From Sycon ciliatum (Eukaryota; Porifera; Calcarea; Leucosolenida; Sycettidae), in NCBI RefSeq assembly GCF_964019385.1, contig NC_088647.1, positions 12,684,922 to 12,748,921 of the forward strand: DNA of 64,000 nt, in the 5' to 3' direction. The position numbers and the translations under genes were made by a program. Numbering within the stretch: position 1 is the first letter of the stretch; every line of letters starts with the position of its first letter. The notes under the pieces are model-generated. The model saw only the letters and a list, made by a program, of their open reading frames with translations. It searched no databases and was not told the origin of the DNA. Positions 63,140-64,000 of the stretch are shown here, in pieces.

Positions 63140-63989
63140 CAAACACACACACACACACGCACGCACACGCACGCACGCACACACACACATACACACACAT
63201 ACAAACAGAGACACACACACCCACAAACAGAGACACACACACCCAAACACACACACAGACATGCAGACACACACACACACCACGGACACACACACACACA
63301 ACACACACACACACACACACATAGACGCACACAAACACAACACAGACAGACACACACACAACACGTACACTAGGGTCTAGGAAGGAATCCTAGGTTATGG
63401 GCCTTACCGAGTCCATTTCACCAAGGAAGTCCTTTAGTTTGTCTGCACGACCGGCATCAGAGCTGTCACCAAGGGAGAGTGCATGGACTTTGGTGAGCTG
63501 CAAAGCAAGGAAAGAGAACGGAATTCCAATGAAAGCATCATAAAACCCAGCTGAGTGCAAGCGAATGGCCTAGTCTGTGTACACCAAGGGATGCACGCCC
63601 ATCAGTCTCACCAATGCCAAATGGAAAGATGCAAGGGAATAATAGCTAGTTACAACGCCAAGTGTCCTTCAACCAGCAAGACCGCCAATACATATTCGAG
63701 GGATTCCCAGCAGACTGCCTACATCAAGGGGCATCTCTGAGAATGATGAATATAGTTGTGGCATACAATAACAAGAAACACGAAGAATATGTCCCAGGTA
63801 CCAATTTAGTAGTGAATTTACTGTCATTCAGCTGTTATTAGTACAAGTACTTCTCCAAAACTCAAGTACCATGCTCACCTGGTCCTTCATGTTCGTTAGC
63901 ACACCCTCCAGTGTTGTGAAACTGCCAGAGGCAGCAAACGAATCTACAGATAGCTCCAACTGCGGTATGCAGAGAGATGCCGTTTCAGC
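60993..63989 (-). CDS. ZPR1: ZPR1 zinc-finger protein, 3' half
   Basis: ZPR1 is a conserved eukaryotic protein with two zinc-finger/alpha-beta modules that binds translation factor eEF1A and helps its assembly (family knowledge). Exons 63989-63879, 63497-63408, 62702-62637 and 61142-60993 are all in phase 0 and encode the last 138 residues. They show [12 protein letters not shown] and [10 protein letters not shown], then [33 protein letters not shown] and [20 protein letters not shown], ending EQNEELGF and an acidic tail, as expected for the second module and C-terminus. The gene continues beyond the right edge. Its last intron holds the TTAA-type MITE at 61739-62292. Confidence 0.95.
61739..62292. 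mobile_element. piggyBac-like MITE, copy 3 (TTAA ends)
   Basis: TTAACCCTTTACTGTCCG at the left and CGGACAGTAAAGGGTTAA at the right are exact inverted repeats with TTAA at both ends. Inner blocks match copies 1 and 2 (GATCTTGGGCATC, GGGAAAATCCCAG, ATCGCTTCGGGAATTGTTC). A 9-bp stem hairpin (CATCGATCC/GGATCGATG) lies at 62243-62264, just inside the right end. Confidence 0.85.
63072..63365. repeat. (CA)n/(GA)n-rich microsatellite tract
   Basis: About 290 bp of impure CA with one GA block, in a ZPR1 intron. Confidence 0.95.
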
Positions 63990-64000
63990 CTGAAGATGAC

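Overview
The window is nuclear DNA of an animal. It has spliced protein-coding genes with many short introns and standard GT/AG borders, animal-type gene families, a BEL/Pao retrotransposon, LINE remnants, many short inverted-repeat DNA transposons, and very abundant (TG)n and (GA)n microsatellites. The genes look invertebrate; a sponge or another early-branching or marine invertebrate would fit, but the sequence alone does not settle this. Exons were joined by reading-frame phase and by resemblance to known families, so exon borders are predictions.

Layout. 0.6-5.3 kb (-): a PRELI-domain mitochondrial lipid-transfer gene (SLMO/PRELID3 type). 5.9-9.6 kb (+): a BORCS6 homologue, head to head with it. 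9.6-11.7 kb: a long inverted-repeat element and one orphan exon candidate. 11.7-19.0 kb: a complete, very young BEL/Pao element on the minus strand, with one mismatch between its LTRs. 19.1-22.4 kb (-): a complete MBD4 DNA glycosylase gene. 24.1-38.1 kb (-): an MRL-family (RIAM/lamellipodin) adaptor gene, 5' end unresolved. 38.1-46.4 kb: no recognised gene, but a dense cluster of inverted-repeat transposons. 46.5-51.9 kb (-): a complete SZRD1 (SUZ domain) gene whose introns hold several repeats. 52.3-56.3 kb: about 4 kb of seemingly perfect (TG)n. 56.3-59.6 kb (+): two joined fragments of a LINE family whose reverse transcriptase carries four C-terminal zinc fingers. 61.0-64.0 kb (-): the 3' half of a ZPR1 gene that runs off the right edge.

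The cellular genes form no operon-like system. They cover mitochondrial lipid transport, lysosome positioning, DNA repair, actin and integrin signalling, an mRNA-associated SUZ protein and a zinc-finger assembly factor. The unusual content is in the mobile and repetitive DNA: the TG tract with a mirrored junction, the finger-bearing LINE, a recurring double-hairpin module beside TG repeats, TTAA-flanked MITEs with a subterminal palindrome kept in place but not in sequence, and a BEL/Pao element with a predicted -1 frameshift.
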